Shown: positions 46,406 through 57,431 of the stretch, in pieces | How the letters are laid out: every line of letters begins with the position of its first letter | Position numbering within the stretch: the first letter of the stretch is position 1 | Origin: Pezicula radicicola | Taxonomy: Eukaryota; Ascomycota; Leotiomycetes; Helotiales; Dermateaceae | Assembly: GCA_003008705.1 (NCBI GenBank) | Contig: PDUO01000040.1 | Coordinates: 1 to 64,000, forward strand | DNA length: 64,000 bases | Direction of reading: 5' to 3' | The notes under the pieces: model-generated | What the model was told of the DNA's origin: nothing | Database searches by the model: none | What the model saw: only the letters and a program-made list of their open reading frames with translations | Position numbers and translations under genes: made by a program

Positions 46406-47846
46406 CTATACTCGTGTCTTCCCGTCCTCACTTGCCTTGATATCCAAGATGATCTTATTAATCCGGGGATCACCCAATGCAACTACTCGGCTTCCAATGT
46501 GAGGGCCCAAGAGTTCTATAATTGCTTGTGATGAATCCTCCATGCTACCGTTGGTTCCATTGACAATAACGTTTCTGTCAGTGACGATGCTCTTTATTGC
46601 CTTCATCATGCAATCAATGAGCATCTTAACTTGGATGTCATTCTCTCCGCGTTGTGCAATACCCTTGTCAATAACAACATCCCAGTTACGCAGGGGCAAT
46701 CCAATCATAAGTTCCCGGACAACTTCAGGACCTCCACTCTCAGCCAGAGCTCTAACACACCCGTATTGCGTGCCAAGGGATTTATCGTAGTCGCAGAAGT
46801 TATTAAAGAGCGTGCGCCCCAGTCTCGGGCCCAATTCAGTCGTTGTCTCAGCATACTTGTGGCGAATCTTAGTGATAAGAGAGGAAGAGAAATCCCGAAG
46901 GTCATACTGTTCCTTCATATTTGGCCCATCGGGCCCTAAAGTCCGCCCAATGAGGCAAGTCAGGACAGCTGGAACGATTGATGTAACGTATGGATCCATG
47001 TTTAATGATGCGTTATCAACCATGGCTGCTGTAAGTTCCATCATCTGTCGAAGGACAAAGGTGTCGTGCAAGTTATGGGTGACCTTCTCGGAGATGAATT
47101 GGACGAAATATGGCACGAGTTGGTGGAGCCCAGGATCAGATCGAACACTTGAGAGTGCGGATTCGCGCAGTATGACACTATCAGGATCTGGATCTGGATC
47201 CAGAACCGCCCCCTTGATCTTATTGAAATATAGGATAAGTTCTTTCGAGACAATATGTTTGACCAATGGCTTGAAAGTGAGATTATCGTTACCCGCAAGG
47301 GCTGAAAGGCTTGGATTCGCACCCGGTCCTTTGGGTACCAAGTCGGCAGCTCGAGCTTCGGCAGTCGTCGGGTTTTGGGGAATCGCAGGTTGTACACCCT
47401 CTACAGCAAGCCAGTGTGCTTGTGGCCGTTAGTGGAATTCATTTCCAGTACTGCATAAACTTACCTGTAAAAGACATGTCCCTGGGAACTTTCGGTAAGG
47501 GCGCATTTATCAACTTTTCAAAATCAACCTCTTCGTCTTCAATATAAAAAAGTGGCTGGCCAGGACCCAGCGACGCTTCACCAAACCGCAGCGGTCGTGT
47601 AGATTCGTAGCCATAGAGAGGCTCCACGTCCAATACCTTCAGCGCCTGGGAGATATCCTGCGTGCCTAATACTGTTCTCTTGGACTGTCGCATAAACCGC
47701 ATCGCCTCCGTTATGACCTGTCCAATACGGTATTCGACCTCCTGCGATAGGACCCTAACTGCTTCCTCATTTAAAGCTGAAATGCCCACTGACTCTGCGA
47801 CATCGCGGATGTTGTCTGCGTTCCAAAGGGGCTTTGGGTCGGTCAT
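46406..47846 (-). CDS. TAF6: TFIID/SAGA subunit TAF6
   Basis: Histone-fold subunit of TFIID (and of SAGA in yeast), partner of TAF9. Two exons, 47846-47465 and 47418-46406, giving 464 aa. The N-terminal histone fold (about 5-75) reads [34 protein letters not shown] and [20 protein letters not shown] linker with [20 protein letters not shown] and [15 protein letters not shown] [20 protein letters not shown] follows, the standard sequence before the HEAT-repeat domain. The C-terminal half ([42 protein letters not shown]) is the TAF6 C-terminal domain. Splicing gives [20 protein letters not shown], typical of the family. Intact and divergent from the thymidylate kinase gene. Confidence 0.95.
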
Positions 47847-48105
47847 TGTGCTCCCAAACTGGAAACTGTGGATCGCGTAATTAGTGTGAGCACTTGCAAC
47901 TCGCTGCAGAGTTTGCTTAACTGCTTCTCGAGAGAATGAAGATGTCGAGATGGAGAGGCTGTTGATAAAGTTGGTGTTGGAGAAGGCGCAAGGCTGAGAG
48001 CTCGGTCTGGATTAATGTTGTTCATTGGCACAAAAGCGGCACTCCTGCGCAACAACCCTGATTTGAGTTTCCAATCATGGCTGAGTTTGTCTAAAAGCAC
48101 AAGGT
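47843..48105 (-). CDS. Possible small upstream gene overlapping TAF6
   Basis: An ORF on the TAF6 strand ends at 47843, overlapping the TAF6 ATG by four bases (ATGA-like arrangement). The region reads [20 protein letters not shown], then [16 protein letters not shown]. An intron-like GTAAGT...TTTTAG just upstream would join a preceding coding-like segment NDLSAKKLHQTL in phase. The only ATG in the ORF is at 48025, giving 60 aa. No family recognised. It may be a real small protein, a long uORF in the TAF6 leader, or chance. Confidence 0.28.
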
Positions 48106-48354
48106 CAATATGAGCTAGATCATACTAGAACGCCTTTTCTAAGTACTTACCTAGTGTTTGATGTAGTTTCTTCGCACTTAAGTCGTTGAGAGTCTGTCTG
48201 TGGTTGTGTGGTCAAGTGTCACGTGTCCTGCTAGCGCGAAACGCGTCTTTCTAATTCTTCACGCGTCGTGCGCAACACCTCAGAACCATATTTAGACAAA
48301 TTAAAATATACAAACTCGCTTTAACGAGTCTTGTATCATCGCCATATAATCCCA
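48106..48354. promoter_or_regulatory. Divergent promoter region, TAF6 side / thymidylate kinase
   Basis: About 250 bp between the possible small ORF upstream of TAF6 and the thymidylate kinase ATG. No specific site assigned. Confidence 0.3.
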
Positions 48355-49482
48355 ATGACGATCCCAGCTCAGGAGATTTTGCCAGCTGGTGAGGACAAAG
48401 CAGTCGAGAAGACGAGGCCGGTAAGGACATTCTCAGAACCGATAACATTTCCATTTTGGTGGCAGCACTAAGATAAGAAAGAGCTTGAGGATATATTTCC
48501 ATAGTTCAGCAATGTCTGAAAGCTTGCGCTTTATGTGTTACGCTTCCGAACCAATCTGGGAGAAGGAATATTTACTGAGTGAATGCCCAGGTTGAGAAAG
48601 GTCGACGAGCATGGCAGCAGCCCAAGGAACCAATTGTCCGCGGCGCATTTATTGTCGTCGAAGGCCTTGACCGAGCTGGTAAAACGACACAAGTAAAGAA
48701 CTTAGCGGATGCACTCTACGCAACCGGCCGGAATGTTATGACCATGGGATTTCCAGGTCTCGCTCACCGCCCAAAATCCGTTGTGTCACTTTGCTGACGG
48801 GCTCTTTCTCAGACCGAAGCACCGATCCAATTGGTCTTACTATCCAAAGGTATCTCAAAGAAGAAATACAAATGAATGACCTCTCAATCCATCTCCTCTT
48901 TTCCGCCAACCGCTGGGAAAAAGCGTAGGCTTCCTTCATAACGACATAACTTTATCAGTTTCTAACCTTAACTCCAGCAAAGACATCACTGATGCCGTTT
49001 CTAGCGGCTATACTGTAATATGCGATCGTTATTATTACTCCGGTCTAGTTTATGGTGCCGCTAAAGACATACCGTCCTTATCTATGGAATGGGGCCGCGG
49101 ACCAGAAGTCGGCCTTCCACGACCCGACCAGGTTATATTCTTGAATATCAGCCCCGAACAAGCGGCCAAGAGAGGTGGTTTTGGAGAAGAACGATACGAG
49201 AAAGAGGAGTTCCAGAAGCGAATACGGAAACTTTTCCTGCAATTTCCCAAGCTCTATACCGCCGACGAGGGAAAGGACTTTTACGTTATTGATGCTGGAC
49301 GAAGTGAAGAGGATGTTGCGAAGGACGTCTTCAAGCAGGTAGAGGAAGTAGTTCACCATGTAGAGACTGGAAAGAGTTATCCACTGAAGCACCCCAACAC
49401 AGGCGTTCAGGCTTTCGGCAAGGAGATCAGAAAGGTCAATGCTTGGACTGAAGATTGGGATACTATGCAAAGTTTGAGCTAG
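48355..49482 (+). CDS. CDC8: Thymidylate (dTMP) kinase
   Basis: Phosphorylates dTMP to dTDP for DNA synthesis. Four exons by my reading: 48355-48420, 48591-48756, 48813-48924 and 48978-49482, giving 282 aa. Exon 1 is inferred: the kinase frame has no ATG after its upstream stop, and MTIPAQEILPAGEDK...TRP splices in phase (GTAAGG donor, CCCAG acceptor) to VEKGRRAWQQPKEP. Motifs: P-loop VVEGLDRAGKTTQ, DRSTDPIG, LLFSANRWE and the DR[YH] motif ICDRYYYSGLVYGAAK. PEVGLPRPDQVIFLNISPE and ERYEKEEFQKRIRKLF form the lid/core region. The C-terminus is longer than in yeast Cdc8 (about 216 aa). A second start further downstream is unlikely. Confidence 0.9.
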
Positions 49483-50847
49483 TGAGCATAATGATACAAC
49501 AAAATTAATCTTTCGACGGAGCCTTTGGCGTGCCGCCTGAGTCTTAGATGATTGCCTTGAGCTTTGCGAGGTCTAATGCGAGGAATTTGAGGTCGCAAAG
49601 TAAGTAAACGCAAAGTTAGGACATTGCGCGATCGCCCCCAAGCAAAAATACGCAGCTTAGACTCTACTCAGCTGCGAGATATTCATTCATCAGATATTTG
49701 CATAGTCATCGAAATGTCAACAGCCACTGGCCTCAGTGCTAACGAGTTCATGAATCACTCAATTCCATGAATCTTTCCGAGCCGTGGATTATTCAAGTGA
49801 ATTTCTCAAGTCAAGTGGTTTGTCCCAAAAGCTAGTAACCAAAATCAAGTAAGTGAGTGACCCAAGCCGAGTGGACCGACTTACCTGAATTCAGGAACGG
49901 GGTTCATGAATCAAGCCATTCATGAACTCGTACGTACCGACCCGCCGCCAATAGATCCCTTTCAACGAATTCATTCATTTCCTAGAACCCCTTGCCGATT
50001 AGTTATGAACCATTTAATTTAAATATGCCACCTTCAAAAGTGGGAATCGATTTCTGAATGAAGCAATTCATGAAGTCGTTAACAATATAAAGCCGAGCCC
50101 ATTTACCACATACTAGAGGCAGTTAGGGAATGAGTTGGTGTATGAAAGCTGACGAGGTCTTTCTTCTAAGATTTCTGTTCCCATACTTCGACAGAATGCC
50201 TAATACCACTTCTCATTTGATATACAGAAAATTCAAGCCCGTTGCTGTATTTACGTTTGGTAGAAATGAATAGAGATGACTTAACTTGCCAAAGTAGCCG
50301 ATTTCTTCTTAAGTTTCTATCCAGGCACTTTCCAAAACCCGCAGACATTATTCAAGACCCAGTTTGGGCTACTGAATACCTAATTGAGACGCCGTAGTTG
50401 CAAATCCTTGGAGAGATTGAGCTTCCTGTGATAGCTTGGTTTGGACTTAACCTATGTTACTTAAGCCAGTTATGGTCTTTAATTACCTAATATTGTTGTT
50501 ACTTGTCTCTTGGTTGTTATATTAGTTTATCTGGAAATGCCTTGCAGATTGGTTCTGGAATTGGGTGAGCGGTGTCTCTATAGAACAGCTTGGGCCTCAA
50601 TCGTGTGGTCCCAGGCGGAATAGGAACAGTATAGCTGACCAGAAACTTGTGTCGTCGTAGTCGCACAATCAGAAGCCCTTTCTCCGTGGTTTTGTCGATA
50701 TATCTGGCTGGGAGAGTCTGGCCCTCGAAAGTGGAAACTCTGGCATGTGGGCTAGGAGATCCGTTGGAGGTGGTATTAAAAATTTATTGAAGAAGTCTAT
50801 AGATAGCGCAACTAGCCCGAAGGGCTGCTTTAAATTAGATAGCCAAT
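49483..50847. other. Repeat-tinged intergenic stretch
   Basis: Around 49740-49940 there are multiple CATGAAT, TCAAGT and GTGAGTGACCCAAG motifs resembling those at 52.5 kb. No gene seen in this 1.4 kb. Confidence 0.4.
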
Positions 50848-50852
50848 GTAAC

Positions 50853-51102
50853 TGTCGGTTCGCTGTATATCAATATATTGATCTCTGTTCACTCGTTCCG
50901 ATAGTTCTGGTTCAATGGTTCTGTTGTTCATGTCTAGTTCTAACTAAGTACCAGAATGGAGGTCTTGATATGCTTGCCCACTAGTCCCGAATAGGCTAGT
51001 GCTGCGGCATGGCCCGGCCGGCCGAAGCCTCTGATTGGCCCAGTATACCGATAGCGTGATTACGTAATATACACGTGATATCAGAAACCATTCATTCCAA
51101 CA
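50853..51102. mobile_element. Solo LTR, 250 bp
   Basis: Starts TGTCGGTTCG and ends ATTCCAACA (TG...CA ends), flanked on both sides by the same five bases GTAAC (50848-50852 and 51103-51107), a perfect target-site duplication of retrotransposon length. Read on the minus strand it begins TGTTGGAATG, a start like that of Ty1/copia LTRs. No internal retrotransposon sequence is next to it, so it is what recombination between two LTRs leaves. Superfamily assignment is tentative. Confidence 0.82.
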
Positions 51103-51107
51103 GTAAC

Positions 51108-51685
51108 CATTGAATCCGAGTTGATCAGACAGTAAAGAACCACGTAGATTACCCATTTTTCTTCTCTTCTTTGATTTGAAGTCAGAAATGCAAGGGTTTT
51201 AATCATTCTTCTCCTTGTTGTAATATTTCAGCATATGGAGATCATTTGTTCCGGTCCGGATCATGCACAGGAACTATTCTTTTCAATGACACCACAAATA
51301 AATCTTTCTAAAACTCCAACTCACTAAGCGACATCGCTTAGCATGCTCACCCTCGATGGGCAAATATGTAGATTGAGCACAACCTTAGGTATTTCAGGGG
51401 TTTTGCTGTGATATATGAATTAGTTAATAACGTCCAGTAATTAATTTTGAGCTATGGCGAACCGATTACTCTCCTTGGAGCTGCAGTTACCCGTGTCAAT
51501 GTGAAAGGCGTGGAAGACATGCCCAAGGAAAGGCGCGAAGACATGTGACATCATCAAGCACCACTATTTAGCGACTGCCTCCCCTCCTTTCCACTTCCCA
51601 CCTCACATCAACAATCCACAACTTTCAAACAATACCAAATCCCCGGAGATTATCCCAACCCAAAAACGGAAGAAGATCCTCAAAG
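51108..51685. other. Intergenic
   Basis: About 580 bp with no feature except the presumed promoter of the GFA-family gene. Confidence 0.4.
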
Positions 51686-52340
51686 ATGACTGAATTTGCC
51701 AAACCAACCACCATCACAGGAGGTTGCCTCTGTGGAAGTCTTCGATACCAAGTCGATTTCCCAACTGATCACGATTTTATAACCGCTGTACGTATCACTT
51801 TCCATACTTCTACATAACCATACAACCATCCCGAAAATTAAAAGCGAGAAAGCAATGCTAATTCAGCTCACTAAAGTCACATACATGTCAATGTACCCAA
51901 TGCCGAAAGAACAGCGGCGATTTAATTCGAAACTTCCACTCCGTCGGCAAGAAGAACTTCACATGGCTTTCAAAAGAAACATTCACCGAGTAAACCATCT
52001 CACCCGACAAATCCTTCTAGTACTAACAATCTCTAGATATTCAGCCGCTCCAGGTAACTCTCGCGGATTCTGCAATAAATGCGGTAGTTGGGTCACATGG
52101 TCTAGTGGATCAAGTACAACGATTGAATTTGGAACTGGTTCTGTTGATGAGGAATTCTTGCTTGGTAAACGTGATAATGATGGGAAAGTTGTTAAGGAGG
52201 GTTTTGGAATGGCTTTGACGGGTGACGGTAGTCCTACTATGTTTTTTGCTGAGAATGAGATTCCTGGGGTCACGAATTCTGGGTTGAAGGGTGGGGTGAG
52301 GTATAGAGGGGGAATTGCTGCGGATGAAAAGATGGATTAA
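51686..52340 (+). CDS. GFA/CENP-V-family zinc protein
   Basis: Member of the glutathione-dependent formaldehyde-activating (GFA/Mss4-like) fold family. Three exons, 51686-51787, 51877-51989 and 52037-52340, giving 172 aa. The acceptor CTAAAG was chosen over the nearby TTCAG because only it restores the Cys motif in frame. Zinc ligands are visible as GGCLCGSLRY (CxC, about 14-16), SHTCQCTQCRKNSG and GFCNKCGSWVTW (CxxC), the standard order of the domain. Intron 2 has a TACTAAC branch. Many fungal members have no known substrate; the name refers to a bacterial enzyme reported to speed the glutathione-formaldehyde reaction. Probably cytosolic. Intact. Confidence 0.85.
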
Positions 52341-54714
52341 GTATGCGAGGGTTTTCTGTGAGGCCTATCATTTCAGTGTGTGATTTTAGTTCAAGGTGTA
52401 CAGAATTCACTAGTCTACTTTTTGCTTCTCAGATTCCAACGTTTTCTTTGCTACAAGTTTCAAGTAAAACATGCACCTGAGTCAAGTTATCCTGGAGGCG
52501 AATTGCCCAAATCAAGTCAGTGACTTAGGGTTACAAGTAAGTTTCTCAACTCAAATTAAATCAGTTACTCAAATCAGATAAGTTAATAAAGTAAAATATG
52601 CTTCTATATAACTGTTAGTTTAGCCTCTTAGTTACAGGCAAGTGGTAGGAGCTTAAATTTACCAAAGACGGGATAAGTACCATATCTATAGACGTTACAG
52701 ATGGCTAAGAAAGCCTTTCTTAGAAAGGCATAGCAAAATCCATAAAATTCTTAAGCTTAATTTTTAGGAATGTTAATTCTCTTTAAAACGTGTCAGGTGA
52801 TGGTAAAGGGTTTTTACTTATTGAGTAACCCACTTGATTCGGGTAACTGACTTATTTGAGTAACTAGCCCACTCAATTTTGGTATCTGATTCAAAGCTTC
52901 TGTACAAAATTCTAGGTAAGAACAAAGCAGATTCACCATTAATCACCAATCTTCCCCTCTCAGAACTCGTGGCTTCTGCCATTCCCATCAGAGTAGCAGA
53001 CAGGACGCAGTGCGCAACCGACCACTAGCTGGCGCATTTAAAGGGCTATACTGTCCACAGCAGAGAAAAAGGTACGGCTCGCGGCGAATTCTCTTACGAG
53101 AACGAATGTATTCGTTAGTTGTCATTGTTTAGATTGTTGTCATGTTGCTGTTATTTTGGGCGGCTTGAAATTGTAAAATTGATTTCCTTATTCTTTATCA
53201 CTGCTGCATTTCTACCTGAATAATAGGTGTTGCTCTTTCCTGTGCAAGTTAACACCTAATTAGTAACTATTCCTGTAGCAATATAGCGTCTGATATTTAA
53301 CAAATATTCACTAGAAGTCAATGTGTGAACAGTGAATGATATTACAGGCTGTTACTAAGTCTTAGCACAAAGTACAAACAAGGCAAAAGATAAGACAGGG
53401 AGAATATGGCCCCTGATCCTCAAAATTCTTTAGGGCCTCAATGAATCCCAACTTTTGACGGACAACGAATACATGGCTGATGTTAGGGTACCGGAATAGC
53501 TATAGGTAGTCCAACCATCTAGTAGCATGCTCTACAAAGAAAGCAAAGGTCTTGCTAACGTAAAGAAGCTTCAGAGAAGGAATTCCAATTAAAATAAGTA
53601 TTTACTAACAACAAGGTATACATTGGCAGCACGTTTTGATTCGCACCAAGAATCTTTAAAATAATAGCTTGAGGAAGTCTGTAAGGTTGCAGAACGAACC
53701 TATTTTTGTTCTAGAAATTTGCTTTACTATACCATATTGAATTGTTATAATTCATCTTACATCCCAACTAGGCTAAAACCTATCCAAGAATAGACCATGC
53801 CTACATCTTAGCCTTTAGTCTAAATTTCCCATAATTCCCTTCAGACTTAGCAGCTGTTTATTACTAATAGATTCACTGTTTTAAGATAAATCCCTTTGCT
53901 GTATGTCTTTTGCAAAACTATAGTTTTATAAGCAGGATAGTTGGTCAAACAAGCTAGGTTCTCAATCAATTAGGCCATCTAAGTTAAGTAGAGCAATTAC
54001 AGTAAGTACATATTGAGCTTCGAACTAGTGGAAATTGTATATGCATAAAATGAGTGAATTGTGAGTACTGGCCGTCTAGAAGAGAGGCCGACTAGTAGGT
54101 TTAATATACAAAGTGGGAGGCATCGTAAAAGGCCTGAATACCATACAAAATGGGCTATTTTGGATGTATGAAACGTGCGTGGCTTGTTCTACGCATACAA
54201 GACATTTCTATACCATGCGAGAGACAAAATGAGGATATATTCGGTGCCATGGTTTCAATATGGGAAACACGTGATCGCCGGGCAACAGTACAAGACCCCC
54301 CTAGCCTTATGCTCATATATGACTCGAAGTACACTATATAGTTGGTCACTTAGCAAGAACTGCATTGTACAGAACGGTTCTACAGTTTCTATAAAACCAC
54401 AATACTAAAATTGTATTATAATCTTTAAAGCATGGCTACGTACTTGTACAACACGACAGGGACACTAATAAAACACCAAGTTTTTGAGTTAACGGGAAGA
54501 GTGGCTTCTATCTCGCCGTAGGTAAATTTTGTATTGACTCTCTCTCCAAAGCGAATGACCTTGAATGTCGAATTACAAAAGGGCAAGGACATTTCTAGTC
54601 ACGAGGGGATAGGATCTAGGAATTGCCAGTTTAGAGCACCACCTGTTCTTTCAGTTCTTCCTCATCCGCACTCCTACTCACCACTACGCTTGCTACCAAC
54701 AATTTAGCTGGAGA
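52341..54714. other. Gene-poor repeat-rich stretch
   Basis: No gene supported. Contains an inverted-repeat element (52549-52860, listed separately). Short ORFs around 54150-54400 occur on both strands and have no domain. Confidence 0.4.
52549..52860. repeat. Imperfect inverted-repeat element with ~50-bp arms
   Basis: Sequence at about 52549-52596 (ACTCAAATTAAATCAGTTAC, then ...AATAAAGTAAAA) aligns with the reverse complement of about 52811-52860 (ACTCAAATAAGTCAGTTACC, then ...CAATAAGTAAAA). Similar TTACTCAAAT/TCAAGT motifs recur near 31.1, 49.8 and 61.4 kb, so this is probably one member of a dispersed non-autonomous family. The element's outer ends are not fixed. Confidence 0.5.
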
Positions 54715-54717
54715 GGA

Positions 54718-54742
54718 GGGGGGGGNGGGGGGGGGGGGGGGG
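54718..54742. repeat. Poly-G run with one ambiguous base
   Basis: Eight G, one N (54726), then sixteen G. This is a homopolymer the assembly could not resolve. True length is unknown. Confidence 0.9.
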
Positions 54743-55545
54743 TTGCAATGAACACTAACGAAAAGCCAATGACATATATAACATGTAAAGAGGGGGTTGA
54801 AAATTGAAATTACGGCCGGATATAACAGTAGACCAAAAACCATCACCTTTCGTGGTGTGTCGCATGACGACTAGGTCACATCTAGTTCCCTTGGCACTGG
54901 GCCTTACTTGTAGTTAGCTTCTTCTTCCTTCTCTTTCTTCTTCAGAGACGACTTTAGCTTATAAATAGACAATTGGTATACAATTGTCTATATTCTCATC
55001 GGTCGTGCGTGCCCGTTACACATCCCGCGGCATTGCTATATGCCTACTACTATTTATTGGAAATCAATAAAGGTATATAGACGAGAGCATTTACGCTATG
55101 GTTGATTTATATATAAGAAAATGGTTTGAAGAAAGCCTAGAGCTTTGTTATCAATTGACGTACTGCTGTCATTTGCTATCATTAAGAAACTATAGACTAT
55201 ATCTAAAGCCGATGGATATATACAGATGTTGTTATATACTTTAGGGAGTGTGAACCTCTTTTCTAGAACTCCCTCTAAGCTAGACTTAAGTCCGCTTAAC
55301 TCTCCCTATCTTCTCCTTATTCTCTTCCTGGAGGTCAACGTCCCTCTTTAATAATTAAACAACCGAGCCGAGCTTATTTGAACCTTAGCTTGCTCTGTCT
55401 ATACAATTCTAGTTCTATCAAAATTTAACACTCTGTTGTTGACTTGTAAGCCTCACTCGTAAGCGCGAGACAAGCTTAAATTATACTCTTAGGTCCTACA
55501 CTTGGGGTCCTTGAATTCAAAGTAGTATCTAATAGTAAATAATAT
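54743..55545. other. Intergenic, possible LTR relic
   Basis: Contains a short perfect palindrome at 54965-54991 (arms ATAGACAATTG / CAATTGTCTAT, 5-base loop). On the minus strand near 55425 a TGTTAAATTTTGATAGAAC start resembles an LTR end, but I found no matching partner end or target-site duplication. Confidence 0.3.
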
Positions 55546-55830
55546 TTATAACTTATAGCGCCTTCTCATAGTTTCTATGAATACATCAAAAGAAGGGACA
55601 CTATAGTCGGCATTCTTTGACTTGACTTTCAAAGTTATAAGCCTAGAATAGATAAGTATGCAAGCAGCCAAGAAATGCTGGGCCCGACTAAGCTTCAAAA
55701 AAGAAAAGTCTAAGTTGAACACATCTTCTTGAAATTGGACCTCTCTCTCTGGCCTTGGAAGGAAACACGCCTCGGCTATATGCTGCACATCTATGTGCTC
55801 CTCAGAACCATGAAATTGCTCCTACATTTC
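55546..55830 (-). CDS. ORF fragment, unrecognised
   Basis: An open frame of about 90 codons without an ATG start, preceded by an acceptor-like TGTAG. It reads protein-like sequence (EEHIDVQHIAEACF, PEREVQFQEDVFNLDFSF, SVPSFDVFIETMRRRYKL). No family recognised. In this repeat-rich setting it could be a transposon-derived or decayed exon. Confidence 0.22.
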
Positions 55831-56066
55831 AGAAGTTAAGCTTTTTGTTTAAGAAATCAAAATTAGATATAGAGCGAAGTTCCAATACCAGACCAAGCAA
55901 AAGAGCTTTTATTTTTATTTTTAAACCCCGTCTAACTTTATGCTTATATAAAAGATAAGAACCTGGGATGTAAACATAGAATATAGGTACTTAGAGTTTG
56001 GGTAATCTATGCTTAGACTACTACTTAACCGTAGATGTTGTCATTATATTAATTATTGTCACTTTA
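55831..56066. other. Intergenic
   Basis: AT-rich, nothing seen. Confidence 0.35.
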
Positions 56067-56196
56067 TCCCTTTGTGTGGCTCAAGGCCAACCCTACAAGG
56101 ATTCGGCACCCGGAGAATTCCACCACCAAAAAATGTATGTATTTTACCGTGCACGTCCCGGGACATAGGTAGAGGGTCGTGAGACACACAAAGGGA
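56067..56196. mobile_element. Small inverted-repeat element (candidate MITE), ~130 bp
   Basis: Termini TCCCTTTGTGTGGCTCAAG (56067-56085) and, reversed, TCCCTTTGTGTGTCTCACG (from 56178-56196) match at 17 of 19 positions. TA-rich bases lie on both sides, but an exact TA duplication is not evident. Such CCCTTTGTGTG-type ends are seen in Tc1/mariner-like elements. No coding capacity. Confidence 0.5.
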
Positions 56197-57431
56197 GCGA
56201 TATAAAAAAGGCAATGTGTAGGGACACAGACATCCTAGCTAGCTTGTGCAACATCTAACTTTAGTTATAGTATGTAGTGGTCCACGAGAAGCACGAAGAT
56301 AGGTAATTGGGATCAATTGACTACCTGAGGTGTACTAAAATCGTCTTAGTAGAAGAAAGAAAGAAAAGAGGAGGCTAAACTACAAGTGAAGCGGTCCTAG
56401 TGCTGTCATGCGACAAACACCTAACATAGTATCTACAGGTTAAGTAAATTGGAAGAGAATTCAAGATCTTTTGCTATTATCAATCTCAATCGCAATGTGC
56501 TATGGATTCATGCACCCATACTGTCCACTAACATTGCAGAGTTGAAGAACAAAAGTATAATCAGTTGCATGAATAAATTGCAGTCTAAGAATTAGAGTGA
56601 TATTTGTGTTTCAAATCCTAGAGTTGAAATTATATTTACAATTTCAGTGTTTTACTTACACACTTAGTCAAAATCTTTACTATTGTATCAAATCAAAGTC
56701 ATATATTCGGTAGATCAATCGAATTTGTTATTTAACTCATACAAGGCGTTATAAACTTCGAAATACTATACAAAAGGTATATACAAACACTAGAGATGAC
56801 TGGCCAGGAAGTTCTTTTAACACACACACAATATCTTCACAATCTTACAGGTATTGCACTAGACTAAACAAAATACAGAAGTCAATAGTGAAGCTGTCTT
56901 GTATATATAAGACAGAGAAATTCCACACCAAAACCATCATAGACCATACTTCCTGTTAGTAGGAATAAATCTACAAATGAAGTTATTATTGTCATTTATG
57001 AAATGATTTATAATAGAGGAATATGTTATACCTATCTAGTTTACAGCTACTATCAGCTTAGGCTTCGAAGTAAATACCTCTCAGTTAAAACAGAGGTTAG
57101 AGGGGAGCACATCTTCGTACTAAGCACCATGTAAGCTTGGCTGATGGATCTAACCAGTTATAGCAGCTGATAAGGCATTGGTACAGAGCCATTAGGTCCA
57201 GGGTGAGTATAAAAAGCCGTTATTTAACTTACCATTTCCGGGGTACAGAATTAAAGTTAGTTAACCATGACTCGATACTACTAGACAAAAAGCCTTTCGA
57301 AATACAGAAATGCTGTATTACTAGAAGATAAGGTATACTACAAAACAAGAACTAATATATATATATATATAAAATACAAAACCCTCCACACCCACACCAA
57401 CAACAAGCCACAACCTCCATCAACAACCACC
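56197..57431. other. Gene-poor AT-rich stretch
   Basis: About 1.2 kb without ORFs, RNA genes or clear repeats. Confidence 0.4.

Noticed and set aside
54900..55450. Full LTR on the minus strand starting TGTTAAATTTTG
   Set aside because: No second end with TG/CA and target duplication was found; kept only as a weak note.
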